NCBI RefSeq assembly: GCF_036850765.1
Contig: NC_089493.1
Location: 166,281,640-166,345,639, forward strand
Direction: 5' to 3'
DNA from: Saccopteryx bilineata
Taxonomy: Eukaryota > Chordata > Mammalia > Chiroptera > Emballonuridae
Length of the DNA stretch: 64,000 bases
The translations under genes were made by a program, and so were the position numbers. Below are positions 11,900 through 23,124 of this stretch, piece by piece (the stretch's first letter is position 1; every line of letters begins with the position of its first letter). The notes under the pieces were generated by a model that was not told where the DNA came from, ran no database searches, and worked only from the letters and a program-made list of their open reading frames with translations.

Positions 11900-12883
11900 A
11901 TGAGACTTCATACTTTTTTAAATAACCATGTGATACCCATGTCATTATTCAGTTTATCAGGGATCAAAACATGGGAGAAATAGTAATTCAAGGAATCTAG
12001 ACTTTGATCAGGTAAATCCATGTAAAATCTGCATTCCTCAGACACTGTCAATCTTTTGTTTATGTTTGAATTTTATTTGGAAGATATTTTTAATGGAAAG
12101 CTGTCTTCTAATTAATTATTTCACTATTCTTTCTGTATTATGATTTTAAGCATTCACTATTTCTTTACACAAAAGCAGCAGATTGTAGTGTTAAGTGTTG
12201 TGAGTGTTGAAGATATTCTTCCTTGCCTAAATTTTATTCCTACCAATTTTGTTCTGTGCAGTATGTATAACTTTACACTCTCAGTTTCCAGATTTCTAGT
12301 TGTAAAGTTGGAATGATAACCAATAACTATCACAAATAGTTTGAAGTATTTAGTAAGTTGATATTTATAAGGAACTCATAATAGCATTAGCTAAATAGTA
12401 CATTTTTATGAAAAATTAGCTACTATTTTCTGAAAAATAGAAAAATCTAAAATGCTACAAAATTGCCATTTTGGCTTCTATATTATTTTAATTTTATGTA
12501 AAGATTACATGTTTGTTATTCATGGGGGTATAAATATCAAATTAATTCAAGGTGTCTGTAACATTTTGAATTAAAAATCTTTAAATCAGTTTCTCAAAGT
12601 TGAAAATTGAAGTAAGACTTTGCATGAAAAAAGTTTGGATTCATATAAGACATTTGAGCTGCTGAGCTCTCAGTGCTTTGCTAAAGGCGATTTTAACTTC
12701 TTGTGTTGCCCAAGGTTTTCCAAAAAATACCAGGTTATCTTTAACTGGAATGGTGTATTTTCCCACATTTAAAAGTTGCTCAGGGCCCATCAGAGGATGA
12801 GTTGGGATTTCTGCTCGTCAGCATATTGATTTTTCATTCTTGAAATTGCAAAATTTTTAATGTTTTCTGTTTTGAAATTTTCT

Positions 12884-13187
12884 ACAGAGACACATAGAGA
12901 GAGAGAGATAGGGACAGACAGGAATGCAGCGATGAGAAGCATCAATCATCAGTTTTTTGTTGTGACCCCTTAGTTGTTCATTGATTGCTTTTTCATATGT
13001 ACCTTGACCATGGCCCTTCAGCAGACAGAGTAACCCCTTGCTCAAGCCAGCAACCTTGAGTCCAAGCTGGTGAGCTTTGCTCAAAGAAGATGAGCCCATG
13101 CTCAAGCTGAAGAGCTTGGGATCTCAAACCTGGGTCCTCCCCATCCCAGTCTGACGCTCTATCCACCGCGCCACTGCCTGGTCAGGC
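12884..13187 (-). mobile_element. tRNA-derived SINE with internal CTCAAGC repeats
   Basis: Head at the right end (GCCTGACCAGGCAGTGGCGC on the minus strand). The body has repeated AGCTTGAGC units and the TTGTTCATTGATTGC motif also found at 43326 and 51803. Confidence 0.85.
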
Positions 13188-13351
13188 AGCATACAATAAT
13201 TTCAAAACATATACTTAAAAGTGACAAAATAGATCATTGTTAAACTAATCAGTAAAGAACATAATTTATATAGAAAGTTATATTTAAAAATGTTATAAAC
13301 AACATGTTTTTTAGGAAATGAAGAACCAGAGTCATCAATCTTTGTTTTTTT

Positions 13352-13532
13352 TAGATTTTTTATTGATTTTTTTGAGAGAGAGAAATAGAGAAAGAGGGGA
13401 AGAAGTGGGAAGCATCAACTCATAGCAGTTTCTTCCTGTATGTGCCTTGAGCCAGCAAGTCCAGGATTTCAAACTAGTAACCTCAGTGTTCCAGGTTGAT
13501 GTTTTATGCACTGCACCACCACAGGTCAGGCC
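13352..13532 (-). mobile_element. short tRNA-derived SINE
   Basis: GGCCTGACCTGTGGTGGTGC head on the minus strand at the right end; GAGAGAGA tract at the left. Confidence 0.8.
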
Positions 13533-13833
13533 ATAGCCATCACTCTTGAAGAAGTATTTTTAAAAAGGTACTTGTTGGGTCTCCAAGAATATGACGTTAC
13601 ACCAAAACTCATTGAATTAACAGGACCCAGTGCCTGACTTCAAAAAGTTTACAGAAAAATAAAGATATATATCATACATAAATCTGACCATTTTAAAAGA
13701 AAGAATATTGTGAGGTGCAAGCAGTGTAAATTCCTATGGTTGGAATTAAAAAAAAAAACACCTCTTTTATTTCCCTTGTCAAAGGAGCCTTTCAATAATG
13801 ATGACATTTTTAGTGGTTTTAAAATGGAGAAGT

Positions 13834-14043
13834 GGCCTGATCTGTGGTGGCGCAGTGGATAAGGTGTCAATCTGGAATGCTGAGGTTGCCAGTTCAAGGC
13901 CCCTGGCTTGCCCAGTCAAGGCACATATGAGAAGTAACTGTGAGTTGGTGCTTCCCGTTCTTCCTTCTCCCTGCTTTTCTTTTTCTCTCTTCTCTCTAAA
14001 TCAATAAAATAAAAAATCCAAAAAAATAAAAAAGAAAGAAAAT
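13834..14043 (+). mobile_element. short tRNA-derived SINE
   Basis: Starts GGCCTGATCTGTGGTGGCGC with a B-box-like GTTCAAGGC, then a CTCTCTTCTCTCT tract and an A-rich tail near 14000-14040. Confidence 0.85.
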
Positions 14044-15345
14044 AAAGTAAAATGGAGACTTTTCCTCTGGAAGAATATTAAGTATAATAGATATTCTTGG
14101 GAATGTTGGGAATAGAGGAATTTAAGTAAATGAGTACACAGAAAATTTCGAAGGTACCTGGAAACAAGGAATAGTTTGTTTTAGTCAAAACATATGGTTC
14201 TTTTAGGAAAATGTATGAGATAAGACAGGAAAGTTAATATGAGAAAAATCTCTTGGGTAAATTTGAGTACTACACTAAGAAATTTAAACTCACTTCTAGT
14301 GTCCTTTGGAAACAATAAAAAACATGTAAAGTGGTAAGAATAAAAGGTGTTTTTCAGGAAAACGACTGTCAACATTAAGTGAAGAATAAATGGGATTGTG
14401 ACAAGATGACACAATCAGGAGCAACTGCAACAATCCAGGACAGCAGCAACATTTAGAACTCCTTAGGTAGATATCAGACTTGGAAAGCACTAGAATGCAG
14501 ATGTCATTACGTACTTTACTTGAAGTAAACATGGGAGTGAACATTCAAAACATGCTCTGTTAAGTTCTATAACTAAAAAAGATAAAACACCCCAGGCTTG
14601 ATTAAAGAACTCTCTAAGTAGGATGGAAAAGTATCAACATTTATCTAATGAAATAAACTTTTATAATAAAATAAATAATCTAAATCATATTGGAGATTAT
14701 AAAAGCGGTGGATATTCATTAAACATGAAGCTTAGAAAGAATGGAAAGGATAAAGAGATACAAGAACCATGAACTCCTGAAGCAGAATATATAAATTCTG
14801 ATAAAAAAGTGAAACTCAGAATTCTTCCTGCTCACAAAATTCACTTAATACAAATTCTTTCCCTCCCAACATCTGTAAAACCAATCATTGTATTTTCTTA
14901 ATAAAGATATGTAAATTAGTTGCTTATATTCCTTGCTTCCTAAAAGCAAACAATCTTTCTAAGTTCTTCTTTCATTGATAGATTCTTGAGATCCCGAGTC
15001 CCTAGAGAGACCAAGAATTTTTTTTTATCAGAAGCCTAAGAAAATTAGTTTTCCTAACTTTGAACAAAGGATTTTGAAACTTAGTGTTGCTAATGCGATT
15101 AGCTCTATTGTCACTTAGACTTCATAAATTTAAAACTTTGTAGAAATGCCTATTTTCAAGGCATAAAGAAACCACAAAGTAACGCTAAATAAACAGAAAT
15201 TAAGTTTCCTAAGAATGCTTTCAGCAAGCATAAGAATGTTTCCTTTAACAAAAATAAAGGAAAAATTTTAGAGGTTGAAATAAAACTTTGCATCTTAATA
15301 TATATATATTTATATATTTGATTTTTATAATTCGTACTTACTATT

Positions 15346-15372
15346 TGGGCCACATGATGTCGCTCTTTACCG
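15346..15372 (+). promoter_or_regulatory. CSE promoter of the 15567 exon
   Basis: GGGCCACATGATGTCGCTCT, with the CGCT core intact, about 205 bp before the start codon. Confidence 0.9.
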
Positions 15373-15566
15373 CAAAATTCTTTACCTCAAAATTACTCAA
15401 GACAAAACTAAGTCATCCATTTTCACATTGGAAAGACTCGACACTGTTACACTATCCGGAAGTTGAACAATGGCGAGCAAATCAGGATACTAAAGAAGGG
15501 ATAAGAAGATTTCTATATGTTTTGAGACAAGTTACAGTGATTAAAATTTAAAACCAATAATTTGAA

Positions 15567-17921
15567 ATGGTGGATTCGAATTCAGGCGACTTGGGAGACC
15601 GGCATCTACTTCTTTTGTTCATGATTCTCACAGCCTGGGAGACTGGGAGCGGCCAGGTCCACTACTCGGTCCCGGAGGAGGCCAATCACGGCACCTTCGT
15701 AGGGCGCATCGCGCAGGACCTGGGGCTGGAGCTGGCGGAGCTGGTGCCGCGCCTGTTCCGGGTGGCGTCCAAAGAACGCGGGGACCTTCTGGAGGTAAAT
15801 CTGCAGAATGGCATTTTGTTTGTGAATTCTCGGATCGACCGCGAGGAGCTGTGCGGGCGGAGCGCTGAGTGCAGTATCCACCTAGAGGTGCTTGTGGAGA
15901 AACCGCTGCAGGTTTTCCATGTGGAGGTGGAGGTAAAGGACATTAATGACAACCCGCCTGTGTTCCCAGGAACACAAAAGAATCTGTTTATTGCGGAAAC
16001 CAGGCCACTTGATTTTCGGTTTCCACTAGAGGGTGCATCCGATGCAGATATCGGGGAGAATGCTTTGCTGACTTACAGACTGAGCCCCAATGAGTATTTC
16101 TCTCTGGATGCACCAACCACCGACGACCAGGTAAAAACTCTTGGGCTTGTATTAAGGAAACCTTTAGACAGGGAAGAAGCTCCGGAGATTTTTACAGTGC
16201 TCACGGCCACTGATGGCGGCAAACCTGAGCTGACTGGTACCGTTCAGTTACACATCACAGTGCTGGACGCCAATGACAACGCCCCAGCTTTCGACAGAAC
16301 ACTCTATGTGGTGAAATTACCAGAAAATGTTCCCAATGGAACGTTAGTAATTAAACTTAATGCCTCAGATTTAGACGAAGGCTTGAATGGAGATATTATT
16401 TACTCATTCTCTAGTGATATTTCTCCAGATGTAAAATCTAAGTTTTACATAGACCCTATAAGTGGAGAAATTCTAGCAATAGGACGAATCGATTTTGAAG
16501 AAACGAAAGCACATAATATTCGAGTGGAGGCGATTGATAGAGGCTACCTACCACTTGCTGGTCACTGTACAGTTCTTGTGGAAGTTGTGGATGTTAATGA
16601 CAATGCTCCAGAGTTGACTATCACTTCCCTGTCTCTTCCTATCTCCGAGGATGCTCATCTGGGCACAGTTGTAACCTTGATTAGTGTGTCTGACCGAGAT
16701 ACTGGAGCTAACGGACAGGTGACCTGCTCCCTAACACCTCATGTTCCCTTCAAGCTGGTGTCCACCTTCAGGAGCTACTATTCGTTGGTACTGGACAGTT
16801 CCTTGGATCGCGAGAATGTGTCGCACTATAAATTGGTGGTGACTGCACGGGATGGGGGCTCGCCTTCGCTGTCGGCCACCGCCAGTGTGTCGGTGGAGGT
16901 GGCCGACGTGAACGACAATGCGCCGGTGTTCGCGCAGCCCGAGTACACGGTGTTCGTGAAGGAGAACAACCCGCCAGGCTGCCACATCTTCACGGTGTCC
17001 GCGCAGGACGTGGACGCGCAGGAGAACGCGCTGGTGTCCTACTCGCTGGTGGAGCGGCGGGTGGGCGAGCGTGCGCTGTCGAGCTACGTGTCGGTGCACG
17101 CGGACAGCGGCAAGGTGTACGCGCTGCAGCCTCTGGACCACGAGGAGCTGGAGCTGCTGCAGTTCCAGGTGAGCGCGCGCGACGCGGGCGTGCCGCCTCT
17201 GGGCAGCAACGTGACGCTGCAGGTGTTCGTGCTGGACGAGAACGACAACGCGCCCGCGCTGCTGCCGCCTGGGGCGGGCCGAGAAGGCGGCGCAGTGAGC
17301 GAGCTGGTGTCTCGGACGGTGAGCGCGGGCCAGGTGGTGGCGAAGGTGCGCGCGGTGGACGCGGACTCTGGCTACAACGCGTGGCTGTCTTATGAGCTGC
17401 AGCCGACGGCGGGTAGAGGACGTAGCCCGTTCCGCGTGGGGCTGTACACGGGCGAGATTAGCACGACACGCGCCCTTGAAGAAGCGGACTTGCAGCGCCA
17501 GCGCCTGCTGGTGCTGGTGAAGGACCACGGAGAACCCGCTCTGAGTGTCACTGCCACCGTGCTGCTGTCGCTGGTGGACAGCGGCCAGGCTCCAAAGGCC
17601 TCATTGCGGTTGTCGACGAGGGCCGCGGGCCCAGAGGTGGCACTGGTGGACGTGAACGTGTATCTGATCATCGCCATCTGCGCGGTGTCCAGCCTGTTGG
17701 TGCTCACGCTGCTGCTGTACACGGCGCTGCGGTGCTCGGCGCCGCCCACCGAGAGCGCATGCGCGCCGGGGAAGCCCACGCTGGTGTGCTCCAGCGCGGT
17801 GGGGAGCTGGTCGTGCTCACAGAAGAGGCGGCAGAGGGTGTGCTCTGGGGAGGGCGCGCCCAAGACCGACCTCATGGCCTTCAGCCCCGTTCTACCTCAG
17901 GGTCCTAGTTCTGCAGACAAC
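15567..17921 (+). CDS. protocadherin alpha variable exon, PCDHA9-like
   Basis: 785 codons ending ADN followed by GTGAGT in phase 0. The start [17 protein letters not shown] gives a 30-residue signal peptide. EC1 carries RGD and CX5C. Linkers lie near residues 126, 235, 343, 448 and 558, and the membrane helix begins near 698. From memory, EC2-EC3 ([49 protein letters not shown]) most resemble human PCDHA9. The signal peptide is closer to PCDHA7, and the tail end (PQGPSSADN) to PCDHA2/PCDHA3. The exon may be a conversion mosaic, so I give no symbol. EC2 lacks nothing visible, and all Ca-binding motifs are canonical. Confidence 0.95.
16023..16036 (+). promoter_or_regulatory. exonic CTCF-like site in the 15567 exon
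   Basis: CCACTAGAGGGTGC, about 669 bp after the CSE. It has GGTGC where most copies have GGCGC, so its affinity may differ. Confidence 0.65.
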
Positions 17922-18008
17922 GTGAGTCTAAAGAAATTTTATTTTCAGCAATTTAAATTTTATTTTTAAGGTTTTCTCATCAAGTATTTCTCATATAATT
18001 TATTCTAC

Positions 18009-18385
18009 CTTTTTTTTTGTATTTTTTTTTTTCTGAAGCTGGAAACGGGGAGAGACAGTCAGACAAACTCCCGCATGCGCTCGACCGGGATCCACCCGGC
18101 ACGCCCACCAGGGGCGACTCTCTGCCCCTCCGGGGCGTCGCTCTGCCGCGACCAGAGCCACTCTAGCGCCTGGGGCAGAGGCCAAGGAGCCATCCCCAGC
18201 GCCGGGGCCATCTTTGCTCCAATGGAGCCTTGGCTGCGGGAGGGGAAGAGAGAGACAGAGAGGAAGGAGGGGGTGGGGGTGGAGAAGCAAATGGGCGCTT
18301 CTCCTGTGTGCCCTGGCCGGGAATCGAACCCGGGTCCCCCGCACGCCAGGCCGACGCTCTACCGCTGTGCCAAACGGCCAGGGCC
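18009..18385 (-). mobile_element. young long tRNA-derived SINE with target duplication
   Basis: Minus orientation: GGCCCTGGCCGTTTGGCACA head at the right, GAATCGAACCCGGG (B box, seen on the plus strand) near 18320, T-run tail at 18009. Flanked by TAATTTATTCTAC at 17996-18008 and 18386-18398. Little diverged, so recent. Confidence 0.93.
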
Positions 18386-18898
18386 TAATTTATTCTACTT
18401 TTAGTTCCTAGATTCATATAAAAATTTTAGTGTTATTGCTTTATTTACACTATTTCTTTACTTTCAATTACCTTTATGATAAATATGCACTTTTGTTTTT
18501 GAAGTGTCCAATCATGTACGTTAAAATAGGCAGTGTATATTAGTTACTTTTTATTTTTTTTAGTTATTTTCTATTTTTAGTGAAGTGAAGTTTTTAGTAA
18601 TTGGAATAATAGGTTCACTTTCTATTATGTAGTGGTATTCTCTAACTGAATGTTTACATGACCACACTTTGTTATGAAATCTTTATAATTTTTTTCACAA
18701 AGTTGATATATTTTACATTTTCCATACATTCTTATTTTATAAAAAACATTTCAACATCATCTGTTCAATATTACCTTTTTATATGTAGTCTAGAACTTGC
18801 ATTATCTTAATTTATCCTTATTATGCTGATTTATTTTCTTTCTCAGTCTTATTCATCTAGTAACTGACTTTTTTATATATAAATAAATTTTTATTTTA

Positions 18899-19315
18899 AT
18901 AGGGTGACATCAATAAATCAGGGTACATACATTCAAAGAAAACATTTCCAGGTTATCTTGTTATTTAGTTATGTTGCATACCCATCACCCAAAGAGAGAT
19001 CGTCCTCTGCCACCCTCTATCCAGTTCTCTCTGTACCCCTCCCCTCCCCTCCCCCTCTCCCTCCTTCCCTCCCCCCACCCCCCATAGCCACCACACTCCT
19101 GTTCATGCCTCTCAGTCTTGCTTTTATGTCCCACTAATGTGTGGAATCCTGCAGTTCCTGTTTTTTTCTGATTCGCTTATTTCACTCCACACAATGCTAC
19201 CAAGACTCCACCATTCCACTATAAGTGATCCAATGTCACCATTTCTCCTATCTGAATAATATACCATGGTGTATATGTGCCCCATCTTCTTCATCTAGTC
19301 CTCTATTTTTTTTAC
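18899..19315 (-). mobile_element. second L1 3' end inside the composite insertion
   Basis: Contains the L1 terminal sequence (TCAATAAATCAGGGTACATA on the plus strand), a C-rich tract at 19037-19083 and the last codons of ORF2. These parallel 21220-21490 but with more differences. It supplies the poly(A) end of the insertion. Confidence 0.85.
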
Positions 19316-21190
19316 AGCGATTAAAAGCCTTTAAGCAAACTCTTGGCCAATACAGCAAGAATCCATAAATGAGTAGTGTCCTTAACATGTTCCCCAAGTC
19401 CAAGTTGGCCCCCTCACCATGCCAAATCCCTGAAAAATGCAACCCAACCACAGTTCAGTCTGTTAGGAGCTGTCACAGGGAGCAGGAGTCCAGGAAAGTT
19501 CCCCACAGGAAAAGTCCGTATGGCACTGGAATTGTTGTCACCATTCTATACTTTGCAGCTCATGTCCAAGTCCCAATGACCACTGCTTCTAGCTGGTAAT
19601 GATTCAGGTAGACTGGAAAAAGCCATTTGCAGCATGCGTGGATATGGAGCTTCTGTTCTTCTCTGCCTGGAGAGTTGAGACCAGGTTGCTTTTCCCTGGA
19701 GCTCTGTGACTGTGGCCTGGTAAAGAGAACCTTGGGATACACTAAACTGGGTGGCAAAGGTAAATTCATAATACAAGTTGGCAAAAGGAGGAAAGAGAGC
19801 TCTAAATTAAGAGTAGGTCCCAGCCTGAAATATGAGTGGGGCATTGAGGTAGGAGGAATAAAGGAAACACTATATATTAAGCAAAGCAGCAGAAAATAGG
19901 ACTATCAACACCCACAACCGAGATCTTTGAGGGAAGAATAAAGAACCTGACTATTCAGGCAAAACATAGTTAAGTGGCCCTTGTGCAAATGAGATCAGTT
20001 TACCTGCTTCTTGGAAGAAATACCCTAGGCTCGTCGACAGTGTCGTAGATGGGGTCGACGGCCCTGGGCACCTTCAGCCTTCAGTGGCAAACCCCAGCAT
20101 TCTGGGCAAGGTTAGGTCATAGGTGGTTGGAGCAGGCCTGGAAGAGACTGAACCCTCCCTTAGAGGAGCGAGGGGGAAGCCCACCTTCCAGTGTCCCTGT
20201 TTCCTCACAGCAGAGGTGTGTAAGCCTGGCAGGCTTTAGCTCAATGACCTTCCTTTCCACTATTGAAGCAGGACCCAGATGGCATCCTATGAGACCCCTT
20301 TGGGGTGCTGGAGCCTTTAAGGGTGTATCCTAAAAGCTGGTAGTTCCCCCTGATCTCTATTGGGCTTTTTCTGCCTCTAGGTATCTTAAAAGCCATTCTC
20401 AGAAGATCTCGCTGAGGGGTTTGAGGATCCCCATCCGCCTATATAAATCTTTTCCATATATCTGGAGCTATTTGGAAAAAAGACAGAACAGTGTTATTAG
20501 CTAGATCTAATAAAGAAGGTAGATTTGGTGTCTCCTGTTCATCAGCTTTCAAAAGAAATGTAATTTTTTTTTTTTAAGTAAAAAGCATGATATGGTAGAC
20601 CCGTCGGAGTCATTGGCCTGGTGTGCAGGATTCCCGGGTTCGATTCCCGGCCAGAGCACACAGGAGAAGCGCCCATCTACCTCTCCACCCCTCCCCCTCT
20701 CCCCCCTCCCGGTCCCTCTCCTCCCGCCCACAGCCAAGGCTCCACCGGAGCAAATCCACCCTGGGCACTAAGGATGGCCCCATGGCCTCCGCCCCAGTTG
20801 CTAGAATGACTCCGGTTGTAACAGAGCAACATCCCAGATGGGCAGAGCATTCCCCCCGGTAGGCATGCCAGGTGGATCCCAGTCAGGCGCATGCAGGAGT
20901 CTGTCTGCTTGCCTCCCCATCCCCATCCTCAGAAATATACAAAAAATAAATAAATAAAAGAAAAAATACAAAAAAAAAAGGGGGGGCATTCCCTTGTGCT
21001 AAAGCACCAGGAAGCATGGAGTGAGCTTGAGTATGTCCTATGAAACATGGAGCTCTATGTTTACATATAAGTCTTTGAAGAAGGAGGAACTGCTGAAATA
21101 GTTTGTCAGCATTTGTCCCTAAGACAGCAGTCTTTATAGTGGGAACACCATACGTAAATATTTGCTGTCTGTCTATAGATTAAGGGGGGA
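19316..21190. repeat. unidentified sequence carried within the L1 insertion
   Basis: About 1.3 kb (19316-20590) plus about 0.2 kb (20990-21190) that I do not recognise, separated by a SINE. It is more GC-balanced than the surroundings. It has no long frame and no clear LTR ends. It may be genomic flank carried by 3' transduction, or another repeat; I cannot choose from sequence alone. Confidence 0.5.
20595..20985 (+). mobile_element. long tRNA-derived SINE within the L1 insertion
   Basis: Plus orientation, with GGTTCGATTCCCGGCC (B box) at about 20638, the GCCAAGGCTCCACCGGAGCA body and a TAAATAAATAAA tail. Confidence 0.9.
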
Positions 21191-21307
21191 ATATGGCCAA
21201 TGCTGAAAAGCCATGATCTTTGTGCCCCTCCCCTCCCCCAACCCCCTCCCTCTCCTCCCCCCACCCTGTAACCCCAACACTGTTGTTCATGTCTCTGAGT
21301 CTCATCT

Positions 21308-23124
21308 TTATGTCCCACCTATGTGTGGAAACATATAGTTCTTAGTTTTTTCTGATTTACTTCTTTCACTCAGTATAATGTTATCAAGGCCCATCCATGT
21401 TGTTGTAAAAGATCCTATGTCATCATTTCTTATGGCTGAGTAGTATTCCATAGTATATATATACCAAAGCTTTTTAATCCACTCATCCTCTGATGGACAC
21501 TTGGGCTGTTTCCAAATCTTTGCTATTGTGAACAATGCTGCCATAAACATGGGGGTGCATTTCTTCTTTTCAAACAGTGCTATGGTGTTCTTGGGGTATA
21601 TTCCTAACAGTGGTATAGCTGGGTCAAAAGGCAGTTCGATTTTTAATTTCTTGAGGTATCTCCATACCGTTTTCCACAGTGGCTGCACCAGTCTGCATTC
21701 CCACCAGCAGTGCAGGAGGGTTCCCTTTTCTCCACATCCTCGCCAGCACTTATTCTGTGTTGTTTTATTGATGAGCGCCATTCTGACTGGTGTGAGGTGA
21801 TATCTCATTGTGGTTTTAATTTGCATTTCTCTAATCATTAATGATGTTGAACATTTTTTCATATGCCTATTGGCCATCTGTGTGTCCTCTTTGGAGAAAT
21901 GTCTATTCATTTCTTTTGCCCATTTTTGGATTGGATTGTTTGTCTTCCTGGTATTAAGTTTTACAAGTTCTTTATAAATTTTGGTTATTAACCCCTTATC
22001 AGACGCTATGTCAAATATATTCTCCCATTGTGTAGTTTGTCTTTTTATTCTGTTCTTATTGTCTTTAGCTGTGCAGAAGCTTTTTAGTTTGATAAAGTCC
22101 CATTTGTTTATCCTGTCTTTTATTTCACTTGCCTGTGGAGACAAATCAGCAAATATATTGCTGCGAGAGATGTCAGAGAGCTTACTGCCTATGTTTTCTT
22201 CTAAAATGCTTATGGTTTCATGGCTTACATTCAAGTCTTTTATCCATTTTGAGTTTATTTTTGTGAGTGGTGTAAGTTGGTGGTCTAGTTTCATTTTTTT
22301 GCAGGTAGCTGTCCAGTTTTCCCAACACCATTTGTTGAAGAGGCTGTCTTTACTCCATTGTATTGTCTTACCTCCTTTGTCAAATATCAGTTGTCCATAG
22401 AGCTGTGGGTTTATTTCTGAGTTCTCTGTTCTGTTCCATTGATCTATGTGCCTGTTCTTATGCCAGTACCATGCTGTTTTGAGTACAATGGCCTTATAAT
22501 ATAACTTGATATCTGGAAGTGTGATACCTCCCGCTTTTTTCTTCCTTTTCAGGATTGCTGAGGCTATTCGTGTTCTTTTTTGGTTCCATATAAATTTTTG
22601 GAATATGTGTTCTATGTCTTTGAAGTAAGTCATTGGTATTTTCATTGGTATTGCATTGAATTTATAAATTGCTTTGGGCAATATAGACATTTTAATGATG
22701 TTTATTCTTCCTAACCATGAGCACGGTATATGCCTCCACTTATTCGTATCTTCCCTGATTTCTTTTATCAATGTTTTATAATTTTCTGAGTACAAGTCTT
22801 TAATCTCCTTGGTTAGATTTATTCCTAGGTACTTTATTTTTTTGGTTGCAATGGTAAAGGGGATTGATTCCCTGATTTCTCTTTCTGACAGTTCATTATT
22901 AGTGTATAAAAATGCCTCTGATTTCTGAGTATTGATTTTATATCCTGCCACCTTGCCAAATTCTTTTATCAGGTCTAGTAGTTTTTTGACTGAAACTTTA
23001 GGGTTTTCTATATACAATATCATGTCATCTGCAAATAATGATAGTTTTACTTCTTCTTTTCCAATTTGGATGCCTTTTATTTCTTTTTCTTGTCTGATTG
23101 CTGTGGCGAGGACTTCCAGAACTA
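21308..23124 (-). pseudogene. 5'-truncated L1 ORF2 fragment (open frame)
   Basis: The minus strand reads open from the insertion edge to a stop at 21308, about 605 codons. It begins just before the reverse-transcriptase active-site motif FADD (near 23030) and runs through the ORF2 C-terminal region: [27 protein letters not shown], the cysteine-rich [17 protein letters not shown] and AIPLLGIYP. The endonuclease domain and most of the reverse transcriptase are missing, so it cannot act alone. No stop or frameshift lies in the retained part, which suggests a recent insertion. It is classed as a pseudogene because of the truncation. Confidence 0.92.

Larger units (their letters stand above)
10422..15345. 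other. intergenic DNA with SINE cluster
   Basis: No gene is recognisable. Six tRNA-derived SINEs lie between 10622 and 14043. The rest (about 11900-12880 and 14050-15345) is unique-looking AT-rich sequence. Confidence 0.75.
18873..23124 (-). mobile_element. composite LINE-1 insertion
   Basis: The whole block is flanked by TAGTAACTGACTTTT (18858-18872 and 23125-23139), so it entered as one L1-type insertion. In the L1 direction (right to left) it holds the last third of ORF2 (23124-21308), a 3' UTR with G-rich tract (about 21300-21200), about 1.9 kb not recognised as L1 (with a SINE inside), and then a second L1 3' end (about 19315-18899) finishing in an A-rich tail. The second end repeats sequence homologous to 21220-21490, so this is not simply one truncated L1. 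Confidence 0.85.

Noticed and set aside
19546..19899. Overlapping short frames on both strands
   Set aside because: They lie in the passenger DNA of the L1 insertion; none shows a family motif or exceeds about 95 codons.
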